A stretch of 39,066 bases of DNA from Verrucomicrobiota bacterium. Lineage in GTDB: Bacteria > Verrucomicrobiota > Verrucomicrobiia > Opitutales > Opitutaceae. The position numbers were made by a program, and so were the translations under genes. Below are positions 17,227 through 25,837 of the stretch, one piece after another. How positions within the stretch are numbered: the stretch's first letter is position 1; each line of letters begins with the position of its first letter. The stretch spans positions 1-39,066 of the forward strand of contig JAEWBF010000029.1 of assembly GCA_023391285.1 (NCBI GenBank), in the 5' to 3' direction. The notes beneath the pieces were generated by a model. That model worked only from the letters and a program-made list of their open reading frames with translations. It was not told the DNA's origin and made no database searches.

Positions 17227-17643
17227 CCGTCTCTCCACCGCCGTCACCTGTCCGCCTTCGAAAATCACCCGCATCGATTCGTCGCCGCGCCACATGCTGT
17301 CGCCGACGGTCACGCCGCCGCCCACGCCGGTGTTTCCGCGCATGCCGCCGACGCCCAGCCCAATCGAAAACTTCGGACTCTTGTCTTCGTAAAGCCACAC
17401 CTCGCCCTGCCCCTGCGCCGTCGTCCGCGTCACTTTCCGCGCCGGCTCGCCGAGCGCCACGAGCACCATCTCCGGCGTAAACCCCACGTCCACTTGCTTG
17501 TCCCGCACTTTTTGCTGCACGTCCGCCGGCCACGTGTTGAACGCCGCCTCATGCTCCTTCACCCGGGAGTCGACGGTCGAACATCCCGCCAACAGGCCAA
17601 CAACGCCCACCGCCACCGCCGTCTTCAAAAAATTAGTGTTCAT
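17221..17643 (-). CDS. SmpA/OmlA-like lipoprotein, paralogue B
   Basis: A 140-residue lipoprotein with signal peptide MNTNFLKTAVAVGVVGLLAG and lipobox Cys21 followed by ST. The core VDVGFTPEMVLVALGEPARK and the end VIFEGGQVTAVERRR match paralogue A, while the middle is Gly-rich (IGLGVGGMRGNTGVGGGV). It is probably anchored to the inner leaflet of the outer membrane. The start codon and the first codons lie in a dispersed ATGAACAC repeat, and the stop lies in a hairpin repeat, so both gene boundaries appear repeat-derived. Function is unknown; the BamE-like fold is inferred. Confidence 0.83.
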   Translation of the reverse strand: MNTNFLKTAVAVGVVGLLAGCSTVDSRVKEHEAAFNTWPADVQQKVRDKQVDVGFTPEMVLVALGEPARKVTRTTAQGQGEVWLYEDKSPKFSIGLGVGGMRGNTGVGGGVTVGDSMWRGDESMRVIFEGGQVTAVERRR

Positions 17644-17662
17644 TCGTGTGCATTCGTGGTTT
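17632..17662. repeat. CACGAATG/ATGAACAC repeat at a start codon
   Basis: On the minus strand: CACGAATGCACACGAATGAA continuing CACTAATT. The second ATGAACAC holds the ATG of the paralogue-B lipoprotein (17643-17641). It is an imperfect tandem of a 10-nt unit. Confidence 0.65.
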
Positions 17663-17730
17663 CCACTGCCTGCCCTTCCATCGACACCGCCTAACTCCCC
17701 CGGTTCATCTCTCCGCCTAGCTCTTTCAGC

Positions 17731-18168
17731 ATGAAGAAATTCACCATCGCCATCGGTTCCGACCACGCCGGCTTCGCCTACAAGGAAGCCATCAAAACCA
17801 TGCTCCTCCAGGAGGGGCACACGGTGCGCGACTTCGGCACTCATAGCGACGCCGCGTGCGATTACCCCGATTTCATCCGTCCCGTCGCCGAAGCCGTCGC
17901 CCGCGGCGAATTCGAACGCGGCATCGTCCTCGGCGGTTCCGGCAACGGCGAAGCGATTGTCGCCAACCGCGTCCGCGGCATCCGCTGCGGCCTCTGCTGG
18001 AACGAACAACTCGCGATCTGGAACCGCTCCCACAACGACGGCAACTGTCTCTCCATCGGCCAGCGCACCGTCACCGAAGCCGAAGCGCTCCACATCGTGA
18101 AGGTCTGGCTCGCCACCGAATTCGAAGGCGGCCGCCACGCCGCTCGCGTCGCGAAGATCGATCCCTAA
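17731..18168 (+). CDS. rpiB: Ribose-5-phosphate isomerase B / RpiB-LacAB family
   Basis: A 145-residue sugar-phosphate isomerase interconverting ribose-5-P and ribulose-5-P in the pentose phosphate pathway. The phosphate- and sugar-binding SDHAG lies at 10-14, DYPDF at 44-48, and GGSGNGEAIVANRVRGIRC at 68-86. The GSGNGE motif, with Glu74 where the E. coli enzyme has its catalytic Cys, marks the actinobacterial-type subgroup that uses glutamate as base. SHNDGNCLSIGQRT is the expected second site. It lies just upstream of recD2 on the same strand. Allose-6-P isomerase activity is the main alternative. Confidence 0.9.
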   Translation: MKKFTIAIGSDHAGFAYKEAIKTMLLQEGHTVRDFGTHSDAACDYPDFIRPVAEAVARGEFERGIVLGGSGNGEAIVANRVRGIRCGLCWNEQLAIWNRSHNDGNCLSIGQRTVTEAEALHIVKVWLATEFEGGRHAARVAKIDP

Positions 18169-18195
18169 TCCGGCCGTCGGCGCGCCGCCCGGATT
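18167..18195. repeat. AATCCGG hairpin between rpiB and recD2
   Basis: AATCCGG (18167-18173) and CCGGATT (18189-18195), with an inner self-complementary GGCGCGCC region. The TAA stop of rpiB (18166-18168) overlaps the left arm. There is no T-run. Confidence 0.55.
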
Positions 18196-18228
18196 GCTCC
18201 GACCGGCCCAATCCTTTTCCTTCGTCGC

Positions 18229-20535
18229 GTGCCGCCCGCCGCCTCCAGCACCCTCACCGGCGTCATCGAACGGATCATTTTCCTCAACGAGGAAAATCAT
18301 TACACCATCGCCGAGCTCCGCCCCGACGCTCCGCGCCACGCTCATGGAGGCGCGGTGCCCCCACCGCGCACGGAGCGTCCCGAACCCGTCACCATCGTCG
18401 GCGCCCTTCCCGGCGTCGAATGCGGCGAAACGCTCCACCTCACGGGCGAGTGGACGCGTCACGCCACCCACGGCTCCCAATTCAAGGTCGTCTCTTTCAA
18501 GAGCGAGCTCCCCTCCAGCGTGTATGGGATTCGCAAATACCTCGGCAGCGGACTCGTTCCGGGCATTGGCAAGGTCTACGCCAACAAGATCGTCGACGCC
18601 TTCGGCACCGACACGTTTCGCATCCTCAGCGAGGAATCCGGCAAGCTTCGCGACGTCGACGGCATCGGCCGCAAACGCGCCACCGCCATCAAAGCCGCGT
18701 GGGACTCGAAACGCACCGAGCGCGAGCTCTACATTTTTCTCCAGACTTACGGCATTACCCCGAGTCAGTGCGTGAAGATCGCCAAGCACTTCGGCCCTTC
18801 CGCGAAACAAATCCTCACGACCGAGCCTTACCGCCTCGCCCGCGAAATCGACGGCATCGGGTTCAAGACCGCCGACCGCATCGCCATCAATCTCGGCTTC
18901 GCCAACGACGCCGCCCCGCGCCTCGACGCCGGCATCCTCTTCGCCCTCGAAACCCTTCAAGACGAGGGCCACACCGCGTTCCCGGAATCCGATCTCACCA
19001 CCCACGCCGCCACCCAACTCGAAACCGAGTCCCGCTTCATCACCGCCCGCCTCGACGCCCTCGTCGAACAAAAATCCCTCATCCGCCACGCCCCTTCCGT
19101 CTCTCAACCCTCATCTCTCAACTCTCAACCGCACGAGCGCCCCGCGCTCGTGCAGTTGCCCCACAACGACCGCTTCGAACGCAAAATCGCCGACGTCGTC
19201 CATCGCATCACCCGCGTCGCTAGCGGCCTTCCTCCCATCAAAACCGAAGCCGCGATCGACTGGGCCGAGAAAAAAGCCGGCTTCGCCTTCGCTTCCCTCC
19301 AACGCACCGCGATCGCCCACGCGCTCACCTCCAAACTTTCCATCCTCACCGGCGGACCCGGCACCGGTAAAACCACGATCCTCCGCGCCCTCGTCGAAAT
19401 CCTCCGCGCCAAAAAAGTTCGCGTTCACCTCGCCGCCCCCACCGGCCGCGCCGCGCAACGTCTCGCCGAAACCACCGGCGGTTTCGCCTCCACGATTCAC
19501 CGTCTCCTCAAATACGATCCCGCCGCCGGCGGCTTCGTCGCCAACGAATCCGCTCCGCTCGGCACCGACTTCCTCATCGTCGACGAGGCCTCGATGCTCG
19601 ACACCCGCCTCGCTTCCGCGCTCCTCCAAGCCGTCCCGTCGCGCGCCCATATTCTCCTCGTCGGCGACACCGACCAGCTCCCCAGCGTCGGCGCCGGCAA
19701 CGTCCTCAAAGACCTGATACACTTCGGCTCTCAACCCTCGTCCTTCAACGCTCATCCCCCGTCACCTACCCTCCCGGTGACCCGCCTCAACGTCATCTTC
19801 CGCCAGCAAAATCAGAGCGCCATCGTTACCACCGCTCACGCCATCAACTCCGGCGATCCCACGCTTCCGCCCGCCGTCACCGACCTCGATCAGATCCAAG
19901 TCTGGAGCGATCTCACGTTCGTCACCGCCACCGACGCCGACGACTGCCTGCGCAAGGTCATCCAGCTCTGCACCGAGTTCATCCCGCAAAAGTTGAAATG
20001 GCCGCACCCCATCAACGACGTCCAAATCCTCGCGCCCATGCACAAGGGCATCGCGGGCGTCGGAAACCTGAATCTTCAACTCCAAGCCGCGCTCAACCCC
20101 AACACCCGCGGCCTCCGTGCTCCCGGCGGCGAACTCCGCCCCGGCGACAAAGTCATCCAGCTGCGCAACAACTACGACAAAAACCTCTTCAACGGCGACA
20201 TCGGCACCCTTCGCTCCGTCGATCCCGAAAACGCCACGCTCGAAGCCGACTTCGACGGCGAGCACCACACCTTCGAGCGCGCCGAATTCAACGATCTCGC
20301 GCTCGCCTATACGATCAGCATCCACAAATCCCAGGGCAGCGAATATCCCGTCGTCATCATCCCGCTGCTCAAGGGTCACTTCATGATGCTGCAGCGAAAC
20401 CTGATTTATACCGCAATCACCCGCGGCCGCAAAAAAGTCTTCATCGTCGGGGAACCCGCCGCCTACGCCATGGCCGTCCGCAACAGCGAATCCAAGCAAC
20501 GCCTCACCCACCTCCGCGAAAAACTCGCGATGTAG
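18229..20535 (+). CDS. recD2: RecD2-type ATP-dependent 5'-3' DNA helicase
   Basis: An SF1B helicase of 768 residues from a GTG start. It has an OB-like N-terminal domain (LTGVIERIIFLNEENHYTIA), tandem helix-hairpin-helix segments near 105-215 (LVPGIGKVYANKI, RDVDGIGRKRA, REIDGIGFKTADRIA), and Walker A GGPGTGKTT near 375. Walker B LIVDEASML is near 450, VGDTDQLPSVGAGN near 475, and the late motif AYTISIHKSQGSEYPVV near 690. RecD2 proteins act without RecBC in replication-fork and mismatch-repair related processes. There are three in-frame repeat insertions: HGGAVPPPR at 39-47, a CTCAAC tract (SQPSSLNSQP) near 291-300, and SQPSSFNAHP near 501-510. The stop TAG lies in a hairpin repeat. Confidence 0.94.
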   Translation: MPPAASSTLTGVIERIIFLNEENHYTIAELRPDAPRHAHGGAVPPPRTERPEPVTIVGALPGVECGETLHLTGEWTRHATHGSQFKVVSFKSELPSSVYGIRKYLGSGLVPGIGKVYANKIVDAFGTDTFRILSEESGKLRDVDGIGRKRATAIKAAWDSKRTERELYIFLQTYGITPSQCVKIAKHFGPSAKQILTTEPYRLAREIDGIGFKTADRIAINLGFANDAAPRLDAGILFALETLQDEGHTAFPESDLTTHAATQLETESRFITARLDALVEQKSLIRHAPSVSQPSSLNSQPHERPALVQLPHNDRFERKIADVVHRITRVASGLPPIKTEAAIDWAEKKAGFAFASLQRTAIAHALTSKLSILTGGPGTGKTTILRALVEILRAKKVRVHLAAPTGRAAQRLAETTGGFASTIHRLLKYDPAAGGFVANESAPLGTDFLIVDEASMLDTRLASALLQAVPSRAHILLVGDTDQLPSVGAGNVLKDLIHFGSQPSSFNAHPPSPTLPVTRLNVIFRQQNQSAIVTTAHAINSGDPTLPPAVTDLDQIQVWSDLTFVTATDADDCLRKVIQLCTEFIPQKLKWPHPINDVQILAPMHKGIAGVGNLNLQLQAALNPNTRGLRAPGGELRPGDKVIQLRNNYDKNLFNGDIGTLRSVDPENATLEADFDGEHHTFERAEFNDLALAYTISIHKSQGSEYPVVIIPLLKGHFMMLQRNLIYTAITRGRKKVFIVGEPAAYAMAVRNSESKQRLTHLREKLAM
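18343..18369 (+). repeat. 27-nt hairpin repeat, copy 4 (inside recD2)
   Basis: CATGGAG followed by arms GCGCGGTG and CACCGCGC. It is in frame as HGGAVPPPR in the N-terminal domain, the same frame as the copies in sucB and lpdA. Confidence 0.88.
19101..19129 (+). repeat. In-frame CTCAACCC/CTCAACT tract in recD2 (first)
   Basis: Low-complexity CTCTCAACCCTCATCTCTCA-type sequence encoding SQPSSLNSQP between the HhH region and the helicase core. It resembles the non-coding tract upstream of lpdA (6531-6560). Confidence 0.7.
19728..19760 (+). repeat. In-frame CTCAACCC tract in recD2 (second)
   Basis: CTCTCAACCCTCGTCCTTCA continuing to a Pro-rich stretch, encoding SQPSSFNAHPPSP, in the same frame and with the same SQPSS start as the tract at 19101-19129. 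It interrupts the helicase core at a variable loop between DLIHFG and VTRLNVIFRQ. Confidence 0.68.
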
Positions 20536-20557
20536 GGCGGGGTCTCCCGACCCCGCC
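20533..20557 (+). repeat. TAGGGCGGGGTC hairpin repeat supplying the recD2 stop
   Basis: GGCGGGGTC and GACCCCGCC form a perfect 9-bp stem with a TCCC loop. The TAG at its left end (20533-20535) is the recD2 stop codon. It lies between convergent genes. Its 25-nt layout is the same as that of the 15829 and 31781 copies. Confidence 0.82.
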
Positions 20558-20572
20558 GCTCCGGCCAACGCC

Positions 20573-23197
20573 TCAATTCACATTCGCCGAATTCACCAGG
20601 AACGGCGAACCCTTCAACGGCAGCTCGCCCGCGAACTCGTATCCATAATTCGGATCGCCCGGGGCATACGACACGTTGTTGCGCAGGTCCTTCAGCGTCC
20701 CGATGCGGAAGCTCAGGATCTTCTTCCCGCTGAAATCCGCGACCGTGAGGATATTCCCGCGCACCGCCGTGCTCACCGCTACCGGATCGCCCATCCGCGA
20801 ATCCTTGATCCGCTGATACATCGCGCCTTGGCCGTGCCACGTCACCACCTTGTCGACCGACCGCTCGCCGCGGCAGGCCACGTAGAACAGATTGTTATAC
20901 GGATCGGGCGCGCGTTGCTCGCCGTTGTCCGCATTCGGCAACAGCGGCAGCCCGCTTTCCTTGCGACGCGCGAACACCATGCTGACCGGATTGCGCCCGA
21001 CTTTCACCGAGCCAATCTGCTCCAGCTTGCCGCGCACTTCCCACGAGTTGCGCGCCATGATCGGCGACGTATCCAGAATATGGATCGTGCCGTCCCGCGT
21101 CGCGACGTAGCCCTTGTAGCGGTCCTTCGACCAGCGATCGACTTCGAAGCCGGCGAGCACCGTCGTCGGCCGGTTGAACGTTCCCTGCCAGATCACCGCC
21201 GGCTTGATCGCGGGCTTCACGTCGAAGGTCTGCGGAAATTGTTCCGGCGCCGCGCCGCGCGCCGCGAGCGTCGCATGGAAGCTCTCACCGCTCTTCAAGT
21301 AGCTCTCGCGCATGTAGGCAAAAAGCGGCGTCAGATCGACGATCACGGCTTTGTTGTCCTCGTTCGACGAAACGATCGCGTAACCCGCGTTCGCCACGAC
21401 CGACTTCCACGCGCCGTCATAGATGTTCTTCCGCGCGCTATCCGTCTTGAGATCGATCTGGCTGAGCACCTTGTTGCCCGTCGAAGACGGGCCCTGCCAC
21501 AGCCCATTGCTCGCCGCGCTGATCGCATCCGGCGACTTCATCGGCAGGTCGACGTAACCAAGAAGTTTGAAATCCGAAAAGCTGCCTTGATTCGGCATGC
21601 CCATGTAGGGCCAGGTGTGAAACGGCAGGAACTTCCCTTCCATCGCCACCACCGCCAGCTGCCCGATGTTGCGCTGCGTGTCCCACACCACCACGAGCGC
21701 GAATTCGTTGCTCGTCGTCACCGCGATCGCGCGGGGTTTCTTATGGCTCGGGAATTTGAATCCCGGATACGGCCGCTCCGATCCCGCGCGGCTCGTCTGC
21801 ATCCCCGCCACCGCAAAAAGCCCGTCGCGATATACCATCACCTGTTCGTTCTGCTGCATGCCGTAGCTGCGCACCATCGCGACCGGCTGCATCGGCTTCG
21901 TGCCGCCATTCAACTTGATGTAATTCGAATCCCGCGTCTGCGGATCCGGATGCGGCGTGCCGCTCGCCCAGTCATGCCGCGGGCTGATCGCGAACACTTT
22001 GTTGTAATACGCATAAAGCTGCACGCGATCGAGCCCCGGATCGTTCGTCGGATCGTCCGGCACATAACCGACCTGACCCGACTCGCTCCAGTAATCGCCG
22101 TCGCTCGCCGGCTCATCGCCCAACTCGTAAGGCTTGATGCGCACGTAGTATTTCGCCGGGGGCGTTTTCGACTCCCGCTTGAAAAGCGTCGGGCGATCGT
22201 CCGCCGCCCCCGGGTTCAACTGCTCGAACGTCGGTCCCAGCCTGGCGTTCACCGCCTCGCGCGACCAACTGATCGCCGACGCCGAATACGCTCCATAACC
22301 GGACAACGCGTCCGACGCCGCCGCCTTCCCCGTCAAATCATACACTTCCAGCAGCGCCACCCCGCTCGCGCCATTCGCGCTCTTTACATGAATCGAGTAA
22401 GGCCCCGCCCCGAGTTCGGTGATCACCGCCGCATCCTTGCTCCCCGCTTCGAGCGGAAATGCCCCCGCGCTCGCCGCCAGCGCACCCATCGTGCCACCCA
22501 CCCCATTTTCGTCCCAATTGTCGTTCGACGCCACGGTGACGCCATGACGGTTGATGACCGAGACCGTCGGGTCCGACAGCACTCCGCTCACGCCGTGCGA
22601 CTCCAACCCCGGACCCACCGCGCGAATCAACACGCGCCGGCTGCCCTGCGTCACCACCAATCCCGAAATCAAAATTCCTTCGCCCGCCTCCACTCGCGCG
22701 CGCGTCGACAACGCCATCAGCCGGCTCGCTCCATCCATTTCATACACCTCGGCCAACGCCACGCCGCGCGCACTGTTCACCGCCGACACGTGCGCCGTGT
22801 AAACGCCCGGAGACAACGTCAACCGCAACGCCGCATCGCGGCTGCCCGCCGCCAGCGGCGACGCGCCCACGAGTTTGAACGCGTCCGACAACGATCCCTC
22901 CCAATTCTCGTTCGTCGCGATTTCTTTCCCCGCGCCGTTGAACACCTGCAATCGCACTTCGTTTAACGCCCCGCCCACGCCCGCCTGCGCAAGCGTCGGC
23001 CCGACGCCGCGGATCAACACGTCCTTCGGCGCGCTTCCGTCGACGACGAAGCCCGCGATCAACGTGTCTGCGCCAGAGCGCACCACACCCCGTGACGAGA
23101 GCGCCACCACTCGGGAATTATCATCAGCGGCCCACGCCGCGCTCATCAGCAATCCCGCCAACAACCAACCACGGCCGAGCCGTAACACGTAATTCAT
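20573..23197 (-). CDS. Secreted protein with two IRGVGPTL-type repeats and a propeller-like C-terminal region
   Basis: The protein is 874 residues. The signal peptide is residues 1-23 (ending MSAAWA before ADDN). Two tandem domains of about 130 residues follow (RGVVRSGADTLIAGFVVDGS to EVYEMDG, then RARVEAGEGILISGLVV to EVYDLTG). Each has the VLIRxVGPxL and NxNWxxxxxxxFxLxxGSxDAA pattern common in verrucomicrobial exported proteins. From about 330 onward there are repeated beta-strand segments with PRAIAVTTSNEFALVVVWD, RKNIYDGAWKSVVANAGYAI, GYVATRDGTIHILDTSP and GNILTVADFSGKKILSFRIG, suggesting a YVTN/WD-like beta-propeller. No catalytic motif is seen. It may be a surface-bound binding or adhesion protein; the substrate is unknown. 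Confidence 0.88.
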   Translation of the reverse strand: MNYVLRLGRGWLLAGLLMSAAWAADDNSRVVALSSRGVVRSGADTLIAGFVVDGSAPKDVLIRGVGPTLAQAGVGGALNEVRLQVFNGAGKEIATNENWEGSLSDAFKLVGASPLAAGSRDAALRLTLSPGVYTAHVSAVNSARGVALAEVYEMDGASRLMALSTRARVEAGEGILISGLVVTQGSRRVLIRAVGPGLESHGVSGVLSDPTVSVINRHGVTVASNDNWDENGVGGTMGALAASAGAFPLEAGSKDAAVITELGAGPYSIHVKSANGASGVALLEVYDLTGKAAASDALSGYGAYSASAISWSREAVNARLGPTFEQLNPGAADDRPTLFKRESKTPPAKYYVRIKPYELGDEPASDGDYWSESGQVGYVPDDPTNDPGLDRVQLYAYYNKVFAISPRHDWASGTPHPDPQTRDSNYIKLNGGTKPMQPVAMVRSYGMQQNEQVMVYRDGLFAVAGMQTSRAGSERPYPGFKFPSHKKPRAIAVTTSNEFALVVVWDTQRNIGQLAVVAMEGKFLPFHTWPYMGMPNQGSFSDFKLLGYVDLPMKSPDAISAASNGLWQGPSSTGNKVLSQIDLKTDSARKNIYDGAWKSVVANAGYAIVSSNEDNKAVIVDLTPLFAYMRESYLKSGESFHATLAARGAAPEQFPQTFDVKPAIKPAVIWQGTFNRPTTVLAGFEVDRWSKDRYKGYVATRDGTIHILDTSPIMARNSWEVRGKLEQIGSVKVGRNPVSMVFARRKESGLPLLPNADNGEQRAPDPYNNLFYVACRGERSVDKVVTWHGQGAMYQRIKDSRMGDPVAVSTAVRGNILTVADFSGKKILSFRIGTLKDLRNNVSYAPGDPNYGYEFAGELPLKGSPFLVNSANVN

Positions 23198-23573
23198 CGG
23201 ACTAAAGTATCAGGAAATCTACCAAGGATTCGTTAGGGTTTTGCTGGAGAGGTCTGGGATACTCGTCGTCCGCCGGTGGAAGCCAGCTTCACCTTTGGCT
23301 CATCATGCCTTTTACCCGGTTTTCACCCCATCAGGGATGAACCCGGGATTTGGATACGTTTCCCACCTGTGGGACGGCGGCGTTCCGCGCGCGAACACTT
23401 GCGCTTGGCATTTTCTTCGCCCCCGATTTTTAACGCGCTCACCTGCAGCCACTCACAACAGCGCGTTTCGCCTCGGCACGCCGTCTGCAATACCGCCACG
23501 TCATGGCTCGCCTGTTTCTATCCGCTGGCAACTTCATGTTCTCTTGTCAGGCTCCATGCACCCTTCCCCTCCC
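23198..23573. other. 376-nt divergent intergenic region with an imperfect hairpin
   Basis: It separates the secreted propeller gene (minus) from the small secreted-protein gene (plus). At about 23319-23351, CCCGGTTTTCACCCC and GGGATGAACCCGGG can form an imperfect stem with an ATCA loop. At 23406-23420, TGGCATTTTCTTCGC has the GG-N10-GC spacing of a sigma-54 promoter but a poor -12 element, so it is only a weak candidate. No convincing gene is seen in the interval. Confidence 0.4.
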
Positions 23574-23795
23574 ATGAAACTCGCAGCGCTCGTTCTCTTC
23601 GTTTCGCTCGCCGGTTCTGCCGTCGCTTCGGATGCCGCTAAAAGTCACGATTCAACGTCTTCATCGTCGAGCGACTCGTCGAAAGCCGCCAAGGCCACCG
23701 AAGACAACGGCAACGCGCCGGCGAAACCCGACACCCGCGCCCGCCCCCCTGCCACCCCGCGCCGCATCCCTTATCACATGCTCATGATCCGCTGA
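23574..23795 (+). CDS. Small secreted Ser/Lys-rich protein, 73 residues
   Basis: The signal peptide MKLAALVLFVSLAGSAVAS is followed by a short hydrophilic chain (DAAKSHDSTSSSSSDSSKA) with a five-serine run, then a Pro/Arg-rich end TRARPPATPRRIPYHMLMIR. No known domain. The frame is open far upstream, but the ATG at 23574 is the only start giving a signal peptide. It lies 42 nt upstream of the ABC ATPase gene on the same strand and may be co-transcribed. Reality as a gene is likely; function is unknown. Confidence 0.62.
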   Translation: MKLAALVLFVSLAGSAVASDAAKSHDSTSSSSSDSSKAAKATEDNGNAPAKPDTRARPPATPRRIPYHMLMIR

Positions 23796-23837
23796 GATCG
23801 CTCGATCTTCCCATCGCAGACCACGCCCGCCGCTTTC

Positions 23838-24509
23838 ATGTCCCTCATCACCCTGCGCCACATCGACCGCGTTTACCCGCTGAAAGGCGGCCCGTTCTAC
23901 GCCCTTCGCAACATCAACCTCGACATCGAGCCGGGCGATTTCCTCTCGATCATGGGCCCGTCCGGCTCCGGCAAATCCACCCTTCTCCACATCCTCGGCC
24001 TCCACGACAGCGCCTGGACCGGCGAATACTTCCTTGCCGGCGAACCGGTCCACTCCCTCGACAAAAAGAAGCGGTTCGAACTCCAGAAAAAACACATCGG
24101 TTTCGTCTTCCAAAGCTATCACTTGCTCGACGACCTCACCGTCTACGAGAACCTCGAGATCCCGCTCTCCTACCGCGACACGCCGAAGAAGGACCGCGAC
24201 AGCATCGTCTGCGACGCCCTCGATCGCTTCCACATCGTCGGCAAAAAAGATCTCTACCCCTCCCAGTTGTCCGGCGGCCAGCAACAGCTCGTCGGCATCG
24301 CCCGCGCACTCGTTGCAAAGCCCGCCATCATCCTCGCCGACGAACCGACCGGAAACCTTCACTCCGACCAGGGCCGCGAAATCATGCAGCTCTTCAAGAA
24401 GCTCAACCGCGAGGACGGCGTCACCATCGTTCAGGTCACCCACTCGGAAGAGAACGCTTCCTACGGCACCCGCATCGTCCGTCTCGCCGACGGCATGATG
24501 GTCTCGTAA
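23838..24509 (+). CDS. ABC transporter ATP-binding protein, LolD/MacB family
   Basis: A 223-residue nucleotide-binding subunit. Walker A GPSGSGKST is at 40-48, the Q-loop is FVFQSYHLL near 88-96, the signature LSGGQQQ at 144-150, Walker B IILADEPTGNL at 164-174, and the switch His in VTHSEENASYG. Length and motifs place it with the LolD/MacB/FtsE type that drives lipoprotein release, efflux or cell-envelope remodelling rather than sugar import. The residue after the signature is Leu where Arg is usual (QQQLVGIARAL). No permease gene adjoins it, so its partner must be elsewhere; the TolC-family gene at 26416 is a possible partner by proximity only. Confidence 0.92.
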   Translation: MSLITLRHIDRVYPLKGGPFYALRNINLDIEPGDFLSIMGPSGSGKSTLLHILGLHDSAWTGEYFLAGEPVHSLDKKKRFELQKKHIGFVFQSYHLLDDLTVYENLEIPLSYRDTPKKDRDSIVCDALDRFHIVGKKDLYPSQLSGGQQQLVGIARALVAKPAIILADEPTGNLHSDQGREIMQLFKKLNREDGVTIVQVTHSEENASYGTRIVRLADGMMVS

Positions 24510-24659
24510 CCGTTTTCTCACTACACGCAGCGCGGCGCCCTCACCGTCCGTTCATTCCTGCTTTCTTTCGCCTCACAGAAGCGCGCCTTCTGTTTCCGGC
24601 GATCCGCTCGCGTTAACCTGCTACAACGGAATAGTCTTCGTGCGTCTCCCCGCCGCGCC

Positions 24660-25649
24660 ATGCCGTCCGATCCTTCCTCCGACTCTGCCGATCGTTCGCC
24701 ACCAGAAATCGATTCCGACCTTTTGCTCGGGACTTCCGCCGCTATGCGCGAGGTCATTCGTCTCGCTCAAGAGGTCGCTCGCACCGATGTCACCGTCCTC
24801 ATCGAAGGCGAGAGCGGCACCGGCAAGGAACTCGTCGCCCGTCTGATTCACCGCCAGAGCCGCCGCGCCGCCCAACCGTTCGTTTTCGTCAACTGCGCCG
24901 CGCTCACCGAATCTCTCGTCGAATCCGAGCTCTTCGGACACGCCCGCGGTTCCTTCACCGGCGCCATCGCCAACAAGCCCGGCCGCTTCCACCTCGCGCA
25001 TGGCGGCACGCTGTTCCTCGACGAGATCGCCGATCTCGGCCCCAAGGGTCAGGGCGCCTTGCTCCGCGTCCTCGAAGACGGCGCGTTTCGCACCGTCGGC
25101 GGAACGGATCTGCAACACGTCGACGTTCGCGTCATCTCCGCCACCAACCGCAACCTCACCCAAGCCGTCGCCACCGGAAAATTTCGCGAGGATCTTTTCT
25201 ACCGCCTCCAGATCGTGCCCATCACGATGCCTCCGCTTCGCGACCGCGCCGATGACATTCCGGTGCTCATCGACGCCTTTCTCCGTCAATTCGCGAAGAA
25301 ACACCGCCGCCCACGTTCACGCTTCTCCCCTGACTCCGTCCAACTCTGCCAACGCTTCACTTGGCCGGGCAATGTCCGCCAACTTCGCAACGTGATCGAA
25401 CGCGTCGTCGTCACCACGCGCATCGCCGTCGTCACCCCCAGCGACCTCCCCGCGTTTCTCCAGGAGCACGAACAGGTCGGGCCATCGTTCACGGTCCAGG
25501 TCGGCACCACAATCGCCGACGTCGAAAAGCTCCTCATCCAACGCACCCTCTCGCAACTCACCTCCAATCGCGCCGAAGCTGCGCGCATCCTCGGCATCAG
25601 CCGTCGCGCGCTCCAATACAAACTCAAGCGCTACGATCTCCTCCCCTGA
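24660..25649 (+). CDS. Sigma-54-dependent activator (AAA+ plus Fis HTH), no sensor domain
   Basis: The protein is 329 residues. The AAA+ domain starts almost at once (LLGTSAAMREVIRLAQEVAR). Walker A GESGTGKE is at 50-57, the sigma-54 contact loop reads GSFTGA (97-102) instead of GAFTGA, Walker B GGTLFLDEIADL is at 115-126, and FREDLFYRLQIVPI and WPGNVRQLRNVIERVV follow. A Fis-type HTH (NRAEAARILGISRRALQYKL) ends the protein. There is no receiver, GAF or PAS domain, so activity must be controlled by a separate partner, as for PspF. Two sigma-54-like promoters follow within 1.8 kb (25809 and 26360), upstream of the zinc-ribbon and TolC genes, which are its likely targets. Confidence 0.93.
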   Translation: MPSDPSSDSADRSPPEIDSDLLLGTSAAMREVIRLAQEVARTDVTVLIEGESGTGKELVARLIHRQSRRAAQPFVFVNCAALTESLVESELFGHARGSFTGAIANKPGRFHLAHGGTLFLDEIADLGPKGQGALLRVLEDGAFRTVGGTDLQHVDVRVISATNRNLTQAVATGKFREDLFYRLQIVPITMPPLRDRADDIPVLIDAFLRQFAKKHRRPRSRFSPDSVQLCQRFTWPGNVRQLRNVIERVVVTTRIAVVTPSDLPAFLQEHEQVGPSFTVQVGTTIADVEKLLIQRTLSQLTSNRAEAARILGISRRALQYKLKRYDLLP

Positions 25650-25808
25650 ACATTCCCCCGCCCGCCCCAATGCGTGCACCACTCATCGCCTTTCCTGCGC
25701 AAACTCTGCACCGAACTTCACTCGCCGCGTTTTCCGCCCGTTCGTTTCCCACGAGAAATCGACAGCAACTTCCCTAACATCATCGGGTTCTTCGCACGTT
25801 TTCCGTGG

Positions 25809-25824
25809 CGGCACGGCGCATGCG
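25809..25824 (+). promoter_or_regulatory. Candidate sigma-54 promoter upstream of the zinc-ribbon gene
   Basis: CGGCACGGCGCATGCG: GGCACG (-24, GG at 25810-25811) and TGC (-12, GC at 25822-25823) with canonical spacing. Six of the seven -24 positions and the GC of the -12 element match the consensus. Predicted transcription start is near 25835, only 3 nt before the ATG at 25838, so the message would be nearly leaderless, or the true start lies further in. Confidence 0.45.
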
Positions 25825-25837
25825 AATACATCGGCGT

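Noticed and set aside
23406..23420. Sigma-54 promoter (TGGCATTTTCTTCGC) upstream of the small secreted gene
   Set aside because: The spacing of GG and GC is right, but the -24 half matches poorly beyond TGGCA and the -12 half lacks TTGC. Kept only as a remark in the intergenic entry.
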